The notes under the pieces were generated by a model. That model saw only the letters and a list, made by a program, of their open reading frames with translations, did no database searches and had not been told where the DNA came from. Positions 4,428 through 5,254 of a stretch of 5,254 nt of DNA are shown here, piece after piece; positions within the stretch are counted from its first letter, which is position 1, and every line of letters begins with the position of its first letter. Source of the DNA: Chloroflexota bacterium (GTDB taxonomy: Bacteria > Chloroflexota > Anaerolineae > 4572-78 > J111); the NCBI GenBank assembly GCA_003694775.1, contig RFJV01000310.1:1-5254 (forward strand). The letters run 5' to 3'. The translations under genes and the position numbers were made by a program.

Positions 4428-5254
4428 CGGGCCAGCACCTCGTCCACGCCGGGGAAGGTCATCCCCAGCAAATTCTCGGCCCGGCTGACCTCCAGCCGCA
4501 GGTCCAGCGGTATCTCTGCCGACACGTCCGCGGCCCGGCCTGACCTCAGCAGGTCCAGCCGGTCCACCTGCCAGAAGGCCAGCATACGGCGGGCAAACGC
4601 CTCGCGGGTCAGCGGCTGGCGACCGGCCACGTTCAATATGCCGGCCACCGGCAGGTCGACCAGCCGCAGAAGAGCCTCGCAGAGAGTTTCCACCCATACC
4701 GGCTGGCGAATCACATCATGGAAAAGGATAAGCGGCCGGCCCGACCGGAGCTTCTGCACAAATCCGGCAGTGCCCCGGTCCATTTCCTCCAGGCCGTAAA
4801 TCAGGGGGGTGCGGACGATGACCGCCTGGGGGCAGGCCCCGGCGACCGCGGCCTCGCCGGCGGCTTTACTGCGTCCGTAGGCGTTGAGCGGCGCAGGCGG
4901 CGCGTCGTCCGGGTAGGGCGCGTGGCGACCATCGTGGACTACGTCGGTGGAGACATGCACCAGCCGCGCCCCCACCTGCCGGGCCGCTTCGGCAAGGTGC
5001 CGCGTCCCGTCTGCATTGACCCGCATCATGGCCGCCTCGTCGCCACTGCCGGGGTTGATGGCCGCGGCGTGGATGATGGCCTGCGGCTGAAGGGCCTCCA
5101 CCGCCCGGAAGACCGCCTCCCGGTCGGTGAGGTCAAGGGGCAGAGGCCGCCCCGCGGTGACCGCAGGAGAGCGGTGGTACGCGGTGACCAGCGAAAAGCG
5201 GGAGACGGCCCGTCGGGCCAGATGCCGGCCCAGATAACCGCTCCCGCCGGTCAG
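4403..5254 (-). CDS. RmlD-like NAD(P)-dependent sugar-nucleotide reductase, 5' partial
   Basis: The frame is open to the right edge, giving 283 residues with the true start outside the window, probably only a few codons away because the fragment begins LTGGSGYLGRH, the N-terminal Rossmann NAD(P)-binding loop (residues 2-9). The apparent start at 5101 is a GTG inside the domain, not the real start. It is an extended short-chain dehydrogenase/reductase close to dTDP-4-dehydrorhamnose reductase: PLDLTDREAVFRAV (37-52 region), IIHAAA (60-65), NADGTRHLAEAA (80-91), HVSTDVVHDG (100-109; RmlD has STDYVFDG, Ser102), and NAYGRSKAAGE (124-134) with catalytic Tyr126 and Lys130. RTPLIYG (148-154) and ILNVAG (206-211) fit the C-terminal substrate domain. 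RmlD makes dTDP-L-rhamnose for surface polysaccharides, but other members (for example MAT2B-like proteins) share these motifs and no rml neighbours are seen, so the substrate is open. Confidence 0.88.
   Translation of the reverse strand: MTGGSGYLGRHLARRAVSRFSLVTAYHRSPAVTAGRPLPLDLTDREAVFRAVEALQPQAIIHAAAINPGSGDEAAMMRVNADGTRHLAEAARQVGARLVHVSTDVVHDGRHAPYPDDAPPAPLNAYGRSKAAGEAAVAGACPQAVIVRTPLIYGLEEMDRGTAGFVQKLRSGRPLILFHDVIRQPVWVETLCEALLRLVDLPVAGILNVAGRQPLTREAFARRMLAFWQVDRLDLLRSGRAADVSAEIPLDLRLEVSRAENLLGMTFPGVDEVLARHQASMSA

Noticed and set aside
3879..4697. Minus-strand ORF of 272 codons across the kinase gene
   Set aside because: Low-complexity Gly/Arg/Pro-rich translation in a shadow frame of the real kinase and reductase genes.
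4425..4800. Readthrough of the kinase TGA, with the + frame open to a TAA near 4798
   Set aside because: The extension is antisense to the reductase, has no family similarity, and the kinase is already full length at the TGA.
4403..5101. A complete reductase starting at GTG 5101
   Set aside because: The frame stays open to 5254 and the upstream part encodes the GGSGYLG nucleotide-binding loop needed by the family, so the gene is 5' partial.

Overview
The window is a compact, GC-rich stretch of bacterial DNA carrying five protein-coding genes (one cut by the right edge) and no RNA genes, insertion sequences or CRISPR arrays that I can see. A Chloroflexota (Anaerolineae/Ardenticatenia-like) source is my best guess. 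This is inferred from the mix of a single-pass secreted surface protein, a nuclease plus lamin-tail lipoprotein and a DUF3179 lipoprotein with high-GC codon use; there is no phylogenetic marker to prove it.

Layout: 1-191 is a non-coding or unresolved leader with a hairpin and a perfect extended -10 promoter. 192-1238 (+) is a secreted, membrane-anchored surface protein with a carbohydrate-binding-module-like N-terminal domain. 1235-2077 (-) is a secreted thermonuclease-family protein with a C-terminal lamin-tail domain, converging on the first gene with a shared CTAG stop. 2078-2247 is a divergent promoter region with two inverted repeats. 2248-3399 (+) is a DUF3179 lipoprotein interrupted by one in-frame TGA. 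3498-4427 (+) is a PfkB/1-phosphofructokinase-like sugar kinase with its own promoter. 4403-5254 (-) is an RmlD-like NAD(P)-dependent sugar-nucleotide reductase, 5' end outside the window.

The main result is the DUF3179 gene. Its TGA (2656-2658) sits exactly where the family has the first cysteine of its conserved C-P-L-C motif, the frame continues for 246 more sense codons with intact family sequence, and a bulged hairpin with G-U in its apical loop begins 13 nt after the TGA. The simplest reading is one 383-residue selenoprotein with a U-P-L-C redox motif (Sec137/Cys140), not two ORFs. A recent nonsense mutation (TGC to TGA) is the main alternative. The selenocysteine machinery (selA, selB, selC, selD) is not in the window, so capacity for Sec insertion is not shown here.

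The genes do not form an operon: orientation alternates, each has its own candidate promoter or lies beyond the edge, and no shared pathway is evident. Three of the products are predicted to act outside the cytoplasm (surface protein, nuclease, DUF3179 lipoprotein), while the kinase and reductase are cytoplasmic sugar-metabolism enzymes.
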